A stretch of 64,000 nucleotides of DNA from Blastomussa wellsi (taxonomy: Eukaryota; Cnidaria; Anthozoa; Scleractinia; Plerogyridae): assembly GCA_947652115.1 (NCBI GenBank), contig OX393565.1, forward strand, positions 16,970,967 to 17,034,966. Reading direction: 5' to 3'. The notes under the pieces are model-generated. The model was given only the letters and a program-made list of their open reading frames with translations, ran no database searches and had not been told where the DNA came from. Of the stretch, positions 37,282-48,628 are shown piece after piece (position 1 is the first letter of the stretch; each line of letters begins with the position of its first letter). The position numbers and the translations under genes were made by a program.

Positions 37282-37316
<35 letters not shown>

Positions 37317-37408
37317 TTTTATTGGTTTAATTTAATTAAATGCTTGAAATGCACAAGAAGTTCGTGCCACACTACCAGCTGAATTATTTTCAAAAAAGAA
37401 TAATTTAA
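36299..37408. other. unannotated sequence
   Basis: A hydrophobic minus-strand open frame at 36360-36617 has no recognisable motif and is not called as a gene. TTAAGGTGGCGCGGTA near 36869 resembles the end of the adjacent TTAA element, but no partner end was found. Confidence 0.35.
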
Positions 37409-40400
37409 GGTAGCTCCGTAATTATTACGAGCGAATTCGTCATTTCCAAACTTTGCGTCATAACTTTGTCGGCTTTAGCGCGATGGCAATGAAACTTTGG
37501 CAAAACTTTCTCCTATCATTCAGTAATGGTATAGTTATATTTGATTTAACTGATGAAAAATATTTTTAATGTTATTGCCGTTTTCATGGACCTACCCTCT
37601 TGAAAAAAATCGCATCCAGCAAAAAAAATTTGTTGATAAAGTTTTGCTAAATTTCTAGAATCAGCGAATATTAACTTAATACATATCATAGCCAAGAAAA
37701 TCGTTGGAGCAGAATTGCGGAAATCTTACGGTCTCTCATATTCAGCTTTATCATTGTTTTTATATTTTCTGTACTTGATGCTCTTTGACGAAACGAGCCA
37801 CGAACCTAAATTTCTGCGAGAAGCCTCGCCAATGCTTGCTAAGTCAGAGTGCCAGGCCGATTGTCGATCGTCCAAACTGTTAAAAAGTATTCTCTCGTTC
37901 TGTAAACATTATAAAATGGTCGTTAACCTCCTCACACCTTCAAAGTTGCCTTTTACAATATTTTTCGAAAACTATACCCTAGTTTTATGTCATATTTAAT
38001 CCGCATGATTTTCAAGGTATTAAAATACTTTTGTCTCGACTTTTGTTGCTGTGCCATGCTGCGAATTTGAGAACTGCAGTTGGCATTGTAACACACTCTG
38101 CGACTGATCTCTGGCAAAGCAGACGAGCAGTTTTGTTTAAGTAATTTTGAATACGAAATGAGCACGTGCGGCAGAATTCGCACATTTATAAGGGGGCGTC
38201 AGTGATATTTAACAATATCATAATTTAAGAAGTGTGTTAAAAACATCAAGGCAAACAAAATAAAATCCTCGTCTTCCCTCTCCTCCTGGGGTGGTCAGCG
38301 CGTATATCACTGACGCCCCCTTATAAAGGCGTGAATTCTTTGGATAACTCCCACACGTGCTCATTTGGAGGGTCCCCAATAGGGTTCTTCAATCCCGCTA
38401 TCCCGACCAAAATTTCCGCCGAATCCCGTAATCCCGGACACTTTTTTCGAGTAATCCCGATCCCGACCATATTTGTTATATACCGTATTCCTTACCTCAA
38501 TGGAGAGGGCATTTTCAATGGGTACACGCTCACTCCCTGCACAGGTCTCCAAGTGTTTGCTCATAGAGAATACGCTATCTCTGCTTATTTGTCAGGAATC
38601 ATGGCAGGCCGAGAAACGCATCATGGGGTTTGCAATGCCATCAAAAAGATGAACTTTATTATTTGTTTTTCGCACGATAGAGTTACTTTGAGGTGTAGCT
38701 GGCGATGTTTTGACTGCAATACTGCTATAGTCTTCGTCAGGCCACGGAAAGCCATGACAGTTCTAAGGTCAGGTATATGTACGTATCGTTATCTGAAGCA
38801 CGTTTGGTCGCTACTTTTGGGACATTTCGATCATTTTTATTATTCTGGTATTTAGACGTTGTTCTCTTATAGACCGCATTGTCCGCATTGTCCTATATAT
38901 CGGCTGTTTCGAGAATTTCGATTCCATTGTTCCTATTGACGTTAATTTTTGGGATGAAGTCTTTGGCTCCAATATGGATAGCCTCTGTAGCCTCTGTGCA
39001 CCCGTGAGGGTCACAGTTTATTGTTTTCCCTTTGCCGCATTCCCATTTTCCTATATATCGGAGGAGGAAGTGGCTTGTCATTTTTGTAGGTGCGACATTT
39101 CTACTTTCGATGCAACTGTTTCATCATTGTATGTAATGTCAAAGCTGTATTAGTAATACATTGTTTTGCCGTCCTACCAAGGGAGATTCAGGAGAGAGAG
39201 CGTTGCGTGACGCCCATAAACAATGGCTCAACTCGTGACTACAAACGAGGCCATTATAGACAGTTATTATAAAAACCAAAGTAGGCTTATTTCTTTTAAG
39301 TTTCTGTTTGTTTTGGGTTAAGAGTTAACAGGCAAAATTGCGGATCGTCGATTGTTTCAAAAAAATGAAGCCAGATTGTCCAGGATTACAAGGTTTTTAA
39401 ATAGTAACAACAAGAAATAGAACTCACCACACTGCTTCCTTGACAGCCTTTAAAGTCTTAGCCTTCCGTGGAAGTTCAGCACGGAATTTCTCTTTCCGCA
39501 AATATGAATTTCCGCTTTTCCCCTTTTCATAAAAAAGGGCCACACACCATATCATATCCTCACTATCCTCCAAATCGCTTGACATTATAACCTATAACTC
39601 CTAAAGGTCAACGCTCTTACAAATGATCGCATATGTCTCGAGTGTCGCGTGTGTCGGTCAATCAAGAATGAAAGATTTCAAAGACTTCTTTGTGTTACAG
39701 GATCACATGAGGATCCTGTTACAGTCAAGGTCAAAAAATTGCCAAATATCACCATAGGGGTTACAATAGAGCAACAAGGCGCATGACTGGCACGTGGAAA
39801 CAAGACCAACTCCTGTTTGCGTAACTTTTGGGATGATCAAAAAATCGACACAACATGATTTTATTGTTAATTTTTGTCACCGTCCTTCTCGGATCTCGGT
39901 TCTTGTAACCATGATTTCCCGTATCCCGACCCGTAAAATTGCCAATTCCCGTGTCCCGCTCACAATTTCAATCCCGAATCTCGCCGCCTTTTCACTCCCA
40001 AATCCCGGATCCCGGCATTAAAATAAGCCAAATCCCGCATCCCGAAAAACCTATTGGGGACCCTCCATTTGGTATTCAAAATTACATAAACAAAACTGCT
40101 CGTCTGCTTTGCCAGAGATCAGTCGCAGAGTGCGTTACAATACCAGCTACAATTCTCAAATTCGCAGCACGACACAGCAGCAAAAATCGAGGCAAAATTA
40201 TTGTAGGAAATATGACATAAAACTGGGGTGTAGTTTTCGAAAAATGTTGTAAAAGACAACTTTGAAGGTACGAGGAGGTTAAAGACCATTTTATAACGTT
40301 TACAGAACTAGCGAATGTTTTTTAACAGTTTGAACGATCGACAATCGGCTTGGCACTCTGACTTAGCAAGCATTGGCGAGGACTCTCACAGAAATTTGGG

Positions 40401-40754
40401 TTCGTGGCTTGTTTCGTCAAAGAGCATCAAGTATGGGAAATATAAAAACAATGATAAAGCTGAATATAAGAGACCACAAGATTTCCACAATTCTGCTCCA
40501 ACGATTTTCTTGAAACTTGGCTATGATACGTATTAAATTAATACGCGCTGATTCTAGAAATGTAACAAACATTTATCAGCAAAATTTTTTGCTGGATGCG
40601 ATTTTTCTCAAGAGGGTAGGTTTATGAAAACGCCAATATCATTAAAAAATTTTTTCATCATCCCAAAGTTTCATTGCCATCGCACCAAAGCCGAAAAAGT
40701 TAGGACGCAAAGTTTGGCAATGACGATTTCGCTCGGAATAACTACGGAGCCACC
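37409..40754. mobile_element. giant inverted-repeat (foldback) element with TTAA flanks
   Basis: The left arm (37409-38207) is repeated inverted at 38304-40754 around a 96-bp loop, ignoring the 1.7-kb insertion in the right arm. Ends read GGTAGCTCCGTA and TACGGAGCCACC, and TTAA lies at both borders (37405-37408 and 40755-40758). TTAA duplication is typical of piggyBac and Kolobok elements. No transposase frame is seen, so it is non-autonomous. Arms differ by substitutions and by a roughly 40-bp block near 37500-37570, so the palindrome is not fresh. Confidence 0.88.
38368..40065. mobile_element. nested 1.7-kb DNA element inside the right arm
   Basis: Inverted ends GAGGGTCCCCAATAGG and CCTATTGGGGACCCTC are flanked by the 6-bp duplication CATTTG (38362-38367 and 40066-40071). 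The unoccupied equivalent in the left arm (around 38152-38164) reads straight through, confirming the insertion. Both subterminal regions carry clustered AATCCCG/ATCCCG repeats, typical of transposase-binding arrays. No long coding frame, so presumably non-autonomous. The superfamily is not determined. Confidence 0.88.
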
Positions 40755-41843
40755 TTAAGGCACCTTCTCATGAATGCTTCGCGTATTGCCGGTTTTAATC
40801 GTCGCGCTTCGTGCATATTCTTTACATAGATGCATACCGATGAATGTCCTGTGCACCGCAAGTGACAAACTAGAAAAACGTTAGACAATTTTTTCTAGGT
40901 GAGCTGTACGTGACGAAGCTACTGCAATGTCCGGTGTAGACAGAAAAACTGTAAACAAGAGGAAGAAGAAATGTACATGCCCTACACGGAGCAAATCACT
41001 AGGAGTTCCATCCAAGAGAGGGAGCAATAATATTCCCAGTTCGCTTCATGCTATGGAAATCGTGATATGTTCTGAAGGTGTGGAGCATTTTGGCCAGCGG
41101 ACAGGACAGACATTACCTTTACCCTCCATACACTTTAATATTCCAAAATGGCTACCATCTTAATATTCCTTTGTTGGTATTGAAATTAGCCCTTGTTGTC
41201 TCAATTTTAAGCTCAAAAATCAAAAGAATATTTTATCTTGGAACGGGGCAAATTGGGCCAATTTGAATGTACATAAATCAGCGGCCGTTTTGGAATAAGG
41301 TGAATAGGGCAGAATTCACGCTAGTTGATACAACTTTCGATTTGAAGGCAATTTTGTACATCGCCAGAAACGTCAACCCATTTCTCCTTTCAATGTGTCG
41401 TTTGCATCATCCTGTCATGTGATTGTCGATCATAAAAATGATTGTAGCACAAATGAAAATAGTTTTAGGTTGCTAATTTTGGGACTGCTAAAGCTAAAAT
41501 GTGAAGTTTGACGTTTAAAGCTTTAAAAATTGATAAGATTTGTATGGAAAAAAGTACTTATTGCACCACGTCCGAAATTGACGAATCAGATCTCAGGCCA
41601 TTTTCAATTTCTTCCATTTGCATTGGTAAAATTGCTAAATGAAACGTTAACCATAGTTGCAGTTTGCTCTCTCTCCCACAACTTTTTTTTAAAAACTCTC
41701 TAGATGTATTTTGTGACATGCAGAATAGTTAGTCGTACTTTTGCTAGTCGTTGTAACCAAATATGCAGCAATATACTTAGCCGACGAGGCCGTAGGTCGA
41801 GTTGGCTGAAATCAGACGATATTTCACAAGATTGAGCAGGATA
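40755..41843. other. unannotated sequence
   Basis: A 78-codon plus-strand frame at 40927-41163 begins MSGVDRKTVNKRKKKCTCPT. It has no recognisable domain or splice context and is not called. Confidence 0.35.
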
Positions 41844-42020
41844 ATTGTTTTATTATTCAACAAATTGTCAACGAAGCGCCTTTAACAACAAGAAAATTTG
41901 CCGTTATGCGACGCTCTTCTACCGAATTATCGTTACATGAACGAATATCAGTTAACGGATATTGAGAGCATAATGACCATATATGGGCAACGTGACAATT
42001 TGTTAAATAATAATAAACAA
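41844..42020. mobile_element. hairpin-forming inverted repeat
   Basis: ATTGTTTTATTATTCAACAA with TTGTCAACG at the left pairs with CGTGACAATTTGTTAAATAA with TAATAAACAAT at the right. An inner pair, GTTATGCGACGCTCT and AGAGCATAATGAC, extends the stem. Probably the remnant of a small DNA element. Target duplications were not resolved. Confidence 0.55.
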
Positions 42021-42823
42021 TACACAAGCTTGTTAGCCACAAGCGTGATAGCCATTAGTCATTGGGTATTTAATTTTAAGGGCGAAGGAACGGTCGCATT
42101 ACGCGAATGAATATAAATGAAAGCAACATAATATACCCAAAGATCTGCTTATTAAGCAATTGTAACAACATACCATGCAACACCCCAGACAAAGGGATAC
42201 GTAACCCATGATAAATACATTGTTCATTGTCTTGTAAACAATACTTTTGTGATTTTCAGTTTGAAATTAAGAACAAAGAGAAACGAAAAGGCCGCTATAT
42301 CAGGAGAATGCATAGGGAAGGTCACATGATTGTATAATTGGAGACATAGTCCAATAATAATAATGATAATAATAATCCGCCAACAGTATTCATGTTGTTT
42401 GTGATGCAGTCAATATCTACGTACCTAAGTCTAAGTATTTTGTTCGGACAGTTGCACTGATAGGTCAAATATTCGGGATTAAATCTCCCGGATACAGACT
42501 GAATAGCCCGGTGTCTCGTACGGTTCACCAAATCTCCCCGGAAATAATGGCTTACCATGGCTGATTTTGGGGAACGTGCTGAAATATTTGAAGCATTTTA
42601 TAAATGAATCGCGTGAGCTCCATTTTTTGCTCCGTTATGGGGGTCAACAATAAGTATCTTGATACTCTTCCAGGTTTCAACTTTTCGTGGTCGGTATTTC
42701 AGCGTTGGTTTCACTCTTAATATGGACACCTCTGTAAGACCGAAACCTCTATACTGAACATGGACAAGTGGTGTTGTTCCTTGCGAGCCGTATTCCAGTC
42801 AATTTACTGTATCTAATTGAAAA

Positions 42824-43047
42824 TTAATTGCAATACGCTGGACACCTGAAGGCAAACACAGCAGAGGGCGCCCAAAAACAACTTGGCGCAGAACTGTGGA
42901 AAAGGGACTCAGGGAGCTCAATTACAGCTGGAGCACCATTGAAAAACTGGCTAAAGACAGACAGGGTTGGAAAGATTTCGTTTCTGCCCGGCTATGTGCC
43001 ACATAGGCATGATGGGCAGCAAGTAAGTAAGTAATTGAAGATTGATG
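42824..43047 (+). mobile_element. 3' end of an RTE-type LINE retrotransposon
   Basis: The frame ending at TAG (43004-43006) reads IRWTPEGKHSRGRPKTTWRR and ends in KDRQGWKDFVSARLCAT. This WTPEGK..RGRPKTTWRRT..E pattern is a standard C-terminal signature of RTE-like reverse transcriptases in animals. The short tail AAGTAAGTAAGTAA is typical of RTE 3' ends. The rest of the element is absent (5' truncation). Confidence 0.85.
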
Positions 43048-43085
43048 CGAAGCCAGAATGGGGGTGAAAAACACTCTCTGACTAA

Positions 43086-43511
43086 AAATATAAAAGACGA
43101 GAAAAGAAAGAACATATCCGGAATGTGAAGGCTCATTCCAGCGGCTCAAACATTGCAAACATGGTTGGACATATGACTATCGCCGGTATTGACTTTGACA
43201 GCTCACAAATAATTGACAAAGTATCTTCCCGTACACGCAAAACACTTGAATCTTGGCACACTTTTTCTATCAAGCATGCGGACCATATTTCTAAGCCGCG
43301 TCCTAATCAGTACTCTACTCTATTCTTTTTAAAAATAGCTTACCAATCATTGTTTTTTCTTCCTATTGTATTGTTCTTATTGTTATTTTATCTCACCTTA
43401 GTTTCCATTTTAATCCGTCGAAGGCTGCAGCAAGATAGCGGAAAGCTCATTTTCTTTTATATTTTTAGCCAGAGAGCCTCAGTTTACCTCGGTCAGTGTA
43501 AAAACCTGTGA
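43086..43511 (+). mobile_element. C-terminal remnant of a GIY-YIG/reverse-transcriptase element
   Basis: Open frame with IANMVGHMTIAGIDFDSSQI, then RKTLESWHT and PRPNQY. The H..I.FDSA.I.D...RKTLESWHT pattern is the end of GIY-YIG endonuclease regions attached to Penelope-like and related reverse transcriptases common in cnidarians. Upstream domains are missing. It abuts the RTE tail, so one element may have inserted into or beside the other. Confidence 0.6.
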
Positions 43512-43851
43512 CTTTTTTCTTTGTTTTTGAGCTATTGTTTTTCTGTTCTATATTGTTTTGAGTTCTTTGTTGTCTTGTTCGTTCTTTGTTTTACGTCACT
43601 GGTGAGTTTCACAGGTTTTTGCACCGAGGATGAGCCGAGAGCCTTTTGATCTAATTCTTAATATTACTGTATCTAACTGTCTAAAAGCCGAACACCTCTC
43701 TGAGACGCACAGTAGGTGCCGTTCCCGATGGCGTCTGTCTTAGAGAGGAAGAAATGAGTTGGCTGTGCGTCGAAGAACGTGCTTGTTTCCCTGACGTTGA
43801 AGTTAACCAAAACTTTCTTTGACCTTGACTATAATCATTCATTAAGCTTAC

Positions 43852-44043
43852 CTTTACATCAATCAAATCAATCCTCTTGGGAGAAAGGGATCCCTTTGAT
43901 GCTAACTGCTGCTGAAGTAGCTCCTCGCATCGCTGAACAAACTCTTTATCCAGCCAATCCCGGCACTTTGTTAGCGGAATGGGATGGTCATTGAAGTAAT
44001 GGAAGACCTCTGAAGGACACGCAGGTGGGACATTCAGGAACAT
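43852..44043 (-). CDS. first coding exon of an unrecognised gene
   Basis: The ATG at 44043 has an in-frame TAA seven codons upstream. The frame runs exactly 64 codons to AAG/GTAAGC, a strong donor in phase 0. The peptide begins MFLNVPPACPSEVFHYFNDH, then TKCRDWLDKEFVQRCEELLQ and ends SPKRIDLIDVK. It has normal amino-acid composition with a probable amphipathic helix. No family recognised. The next exon should lie to the left, where retroelement debris fills 42.8-43.5 kb, so the gene may have a long intron or be disrupted. Confidence 0.45.
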
Positions 44044-44503
44044 GGCAGAACAACAAGGAAATGCTTATTTACCGGCTGTGGATGAAATAAGTGTTAGAAG
44101 GTTTTTAGAGAGGGAAGCTTTTAACGACACAACTTGAATGAATTGAAGTACGATGTCGATGTCATCTTGACATCATTATCAAAATGATAAAATATGAGCG
44201 GTTCAGGTTGTTTATCCTATTTATAGAAGCGTGAATGACGCAATACCTTCTGGTTAGGAAGCGTGGAGCTAAAAATAAAATTTTAAGTGGCTAGAGTAGG
44301 TTAAACCTCTTCCAAATAAAGCCCAACGACTGAAACGTAACTTTACTCCAATAGTACGCTCTGCCTCTCCCCAGATGATAACCACCCCAAAAAGAAGGCC
44401 ATTTGAACAGGGCTCATAATCAGAATCTTAGGGTAAAACAAATAAACAATGCCATTAACTGTGATCTTTGCAGTACCAAAGCAACTGAAGCAGTGATAAA
44501 GCG

Positions 44504-44536
44504 CCCCCCCCCCCCCCCCCCACCAAAAAAAAAAAA
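44504..44536. repeat. poly-C and poly-A homopolymers
   Basis: Eighteen C followed after a short break by twelve A. Likely unstable and prone to assembly or sequencing error. Confidence 0.9.
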
Positions 44537-47500
44537 TTCTCCTGCCACACTAGTTGGCAGCTTCCGCGATGCCGGTGTGATATATCTTAAGCCTGTTGAG
44601 CAAATGTATAACCGTCGCCTTTGTCAGACGAGTCAACTGAAATGGGATAGTGAACACATGAATTATAAATCATATATTTACACTGTAGACAAGACAATTC
44701 TAGTGTCATATTTGGTCACTGAGTGGCGTTCAAATTCTGTTCAATTCTCTCTACCCAGCTACGATCCGAATCTTGACTAACTTCCGACCTTCTTGTGGCT
44801 GGCATTGTTTCTACGCTGTTGTATTTCAACGCCATAGCGTGTGATTGAAGCAAAACCTGAAACCCTTCATTTTCTTTCATCGCCAGTATTGTTTTCCGTT
44901 GGATTTGTAAGACCAATATCAGTGACCACCTGCCACTAATGGGTCCAATACCATTTTTTTAATGGAATACAAGTCTTGTTTTGCCTTTTTACCGGCCATA
45001 TTCTACCTTCTAAAAGGTGCGAGTTTTTCAAAACATAGTTAAAAGATATTTTCTAAAGACTATACAATTTCATGTCCACTAGCTAGTGAATTGAATCACG
45101 CGATTTGAAGCGCATTTTCCTATAAATTCCTTTGCCGAAGAGAATTTGCGCTGGAAATATCTCTTATGAATCATCGTACAGAGGGAGGTTGAACTAAACA
45201 AACAGCTGAACAAGTTGAACACAACTCAATTGCTCACAAAACTTCACTAATAATAGTACAGAAAAACGATTTTATCCATGCTAAAGTACTGCAAAAAGTA
45301 GCAGTTGAAGAAAACAAATAATGACGGAGTCTTACCAATGCGAACGTATCTTTATCCACCAAGACCAAGTTGCTAGAACCTACCGAATAACACGCTGTCT
45401 AGCAATGGCAACTTTCAGTGCCGTTTTGACAGGTCTTCGTAAAAACACGGAAACTTTTCCGACTGCTATCGACCAATTAGAAATTAGCACGAGCAGTTGC
45501 ATAATTGCCGAAAATCGTGGCCTCAGTAAAAAACATACAGGAATAAAGCAGACTATGAAAACTGCACTATCTTGTTATTCCGGGAAATTGAGTTGAGTAT
45601 CGATTAAACCGCTAAAGTCAACATCGATACAAGATTCAAAATAACACGAGCAAAGCCCATATAGTTTGGAGGAGGAATACCAAGAAATAAGATATTTGAA
45701 ACGATTATTATTAAAGTTTGAAGTCTTAGACGGCGCACTCTGCATATCAAACTTTGTGTTTAATTTTTGGTAGACAATGGACGGTCCATCAAAGAACTCT
45801 CAGTAAACGACAACGTATATCATGGAAGCCCTAAAGTCCTCCTCCTCTTCTAAGCCCCATTTCTCTCTCTAACAAGCCCCCGTCTGGAATTCCAATTCTT
45901 TCCCTCTCTTGGAAAGTCCCAATAATTACAATTATACAAGGTTTCGAAGCAATCTACTACAATTAGTTATTATTGATTCTATTTCGTGAAAACGTGTCCC
46001 AAAGAGACAAACAACACTAAAACGTTACGAAGTCAGCCTTATTTCTCATCTATGTACCTTACCTGATGTGTGATTTGGAATAACGTGAGCATCTCCCTCA
46101 CTAACAAGCCCCCTAAACAGAAATAAGCTTACAGGGTGGGGGCGCTTAATATAGCTGTTACGGTACTCACATTCGAATGATAATACCCATCCCTTCCAAG
46201 GACTAAATGTATTATTAATCTTCTTGTATAAAAATGATATCGATTACACTCAAACGAAATGAAAATTCAACGATTGATAAGTCATTTATCTGCCGTACAT
46301 GGAGGCTGATCGAAAATAAATACAGATTTAAACAATTTAATTAAAAACGTGGTGATTCTTTTCATGAAAATCTGCTTTATGGACCTCAAGCAATATAAAA
46401 CGAGCTAAACTTGGCGTGATAAACGATCTTAGATGTCTTTGGTTTATCAGTTCATTATTGCGAGAATATGATTTATAAACAAAATAGCGGCGACTCGTGT
46501 CATTGATTAGACCAGTGGAAATTATGTTGCTGTAAACAAAATGCCTTCTACATACCTAGAAACGTTATTCAAAAAATTCTAAAGCCAATTTTTGAAAGAG
46601 ACCAATGACTAGCGTGTCAAGGAGAGAACCAAACTCTTTTTAGTGAGAGAAAGTGAAACAAACTCCCTAGGCTTACCTCTTTTTAGTTAATTTCTCCAAA
46701 TTCTTATCTTTTGTTTCTTCTGGTAACAATGCAACTGGTAGCTAGCATTCCACTGCGTTTCCTTTCTTAATTTATTCGGTCATGTTTTTATCACATTCGT
46801 AGCTCGGCTTTATTTTTAATACAGTGTATTATCTCCCCATGAAGTACAGTATTCAGCATAAAGCTGGGAGAAAAGCACGTTGGCTGAGAGCATTGGAGAA
46901 AGCCCGAAACACAATCCTAGTCCTTATGTGGACTTCTGCCAAAAAAGAAATGTGCTGCTTTTGTGAAAGGTAACCTTTCTTTGTCTTCATCCGCCCACAG
47001 CTTTAAACGGTACCAGAAGAAGCCTACCAGTAGGCGAAAGAATTAAGAAGCACTGCGACTATTTTTAGCATGGTCGGTTCGCCGAGAAGCACGAAAACAT
47101 ACCTGTACATGGTAGGTAATAGGAAACTCGGCGACAATGGCTGTACCACAGTTCTCAAGAAATGATGGCTGGCGATGGCGCGGATGGAAGCGGTGGATTA
47201 CAATTTAAAACTACTGTACACATTCAAGTTTACATATGGTTCGGGTGCCAATAAAATGTCTTAAAATCGTGATAGAACTTGGAAATACCTTTAAAATTTG
47301 CGTCCCATATTTACTTAGAGTGCAAATAAGTTTATAATTATATTTAAAGATATGTAAAGATCATTTTCCTCAAATACCGGTTGGCAATGTTGTCAATTAG
47401 TCAGGATTATGACGGCCCGTACAAATAACTTAACTACGCGCTATGGACGAGGCATTGATTTACACACTGACAAAATCACCTGTTCATACAGTGGGCCTCG

Positions 47501-48161
47501 CCAAACAACCACAAGGGTTCTTACGCTAGGTATCCAAATTACTGTTGCGTGCTGTAGCGTGCCGATTCAACTTCAAGCCCGTGTATTACTATGCAATTAT
47601 GCTCTGATGATCGAGGGTGTTTTCAATATTTGAAAATGTTGAAGCCTGGTTCGACTGCAGAAATGCATGAACACAAGACAGACGGGTTTCAAAACTTGCC
47701 AGTTTCTTCCCTGTAATAGCCCTATTAGTTTTCATATCTTTTTGACAAATAAAATTAACCAGGCCATACGACTAAGGTTAATATGGTTATTTAGAATTGA
47801 TTGGCATGAATATTCTTCTGTTGTTAATTTTGCGAATGTGGTATCAGATATATACCTCATGGTTTAGATGAGGATTTTCTTTTCTTTTTTCTTTATTCTT
47901 GTGAATGGAAGTGTCTGTTGTAGTGATACTGTTGGGACAAATGAATTCTTCACTTAGCAGCGCTTAACGCATGTGATACAGCGACAAGTTAGCGGATCCA
48001 ACATCAGCAAAAAGGAAGCATAGAGAAACACATAATGTAAAAGCGTAGGTTTTAAATCATTTCAACTTCCTGACAAATTTAGCCGCAAGACAAAGCAAAA
48101 AATATCTGATAGGAAACATTTTCATAAAGAAACATTTTCATAAAGTAAGCTGACAAGGTAG
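44537..48161. other. unannotated sequence with weak exon-like fragments
   Basis: A minus-strand frame at 44716-44940 reads QRKTILAMKENEGFQVLLQS with no clear splice sites. Another at about 46672-46726 reads LPEETKDKNLEKLTKKR before a GTAAGC donor. Either could be an upstream exon of the 44043 gene, but neither has a convincing acceptor. The rest shows nothing recognisable. Confidence 0.3.
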
Positions 48162-48628
48162 AGGCCTTCCAAGGGGTAAAAGCGACATGCGACGCGGGCC
48201 CTGAAAACTGGCGACATGGGGATTTTTAATAAGCGACAAGTGACATGATTACGCTGCTAAAATGCGACAGCGACATAAGTGAAAAACGACGGTGACATTG
48301 GAAAGTTGTGCATTTCACCAATAAAAGTGACTCAGAATACAGGAAATTGCATTTCTGAGGGTTCAGATTTTCAAAATTTTCCCGCGGGAGCCTACCCCCA
48401 AAGCCCCGTAGAAGCGTTCAGCCTTCGCTGCTCACAACTTTTTGCCAGCTGAGCACCATGAAAATCCGGTTACAGCCCAGTAGCGAAACAGTTTCTCGCA
48501 AAACAAAAATGACGGGTACAATTACGTACACTTCAAAAAACGACAGCGACATTTGCAGCTGTAGGATAGGCGACATCGGTCTCCAAAAGCAAGCGACATC
48601 GCGACACAGCTACCCCCTTGGAAGGCCT
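48162..48628. mobile_element. 467-bp non-autonomous DNA element with 8-bp target duplication
   Basis: Inverted ends AGGCCTTCCAAGGGG and CCCCTTGGAAGGCCT are flanked by the perfect direct repeat CAAGGTAG (48154-48161 and 48629-48636). The body is filled with GCGACA/GCGACATG subterminal repeats in both halves, as in transposase-binding arrays. An 8-bp duplication fits hAT- or P-like elements. No transposase frame. Confidence 0.9.

Noticed and set aside
38331..38855. 174-codon plus-strand ORF
   Set aside because: Crosses the border of the nested transposon and shows no transposase motif.
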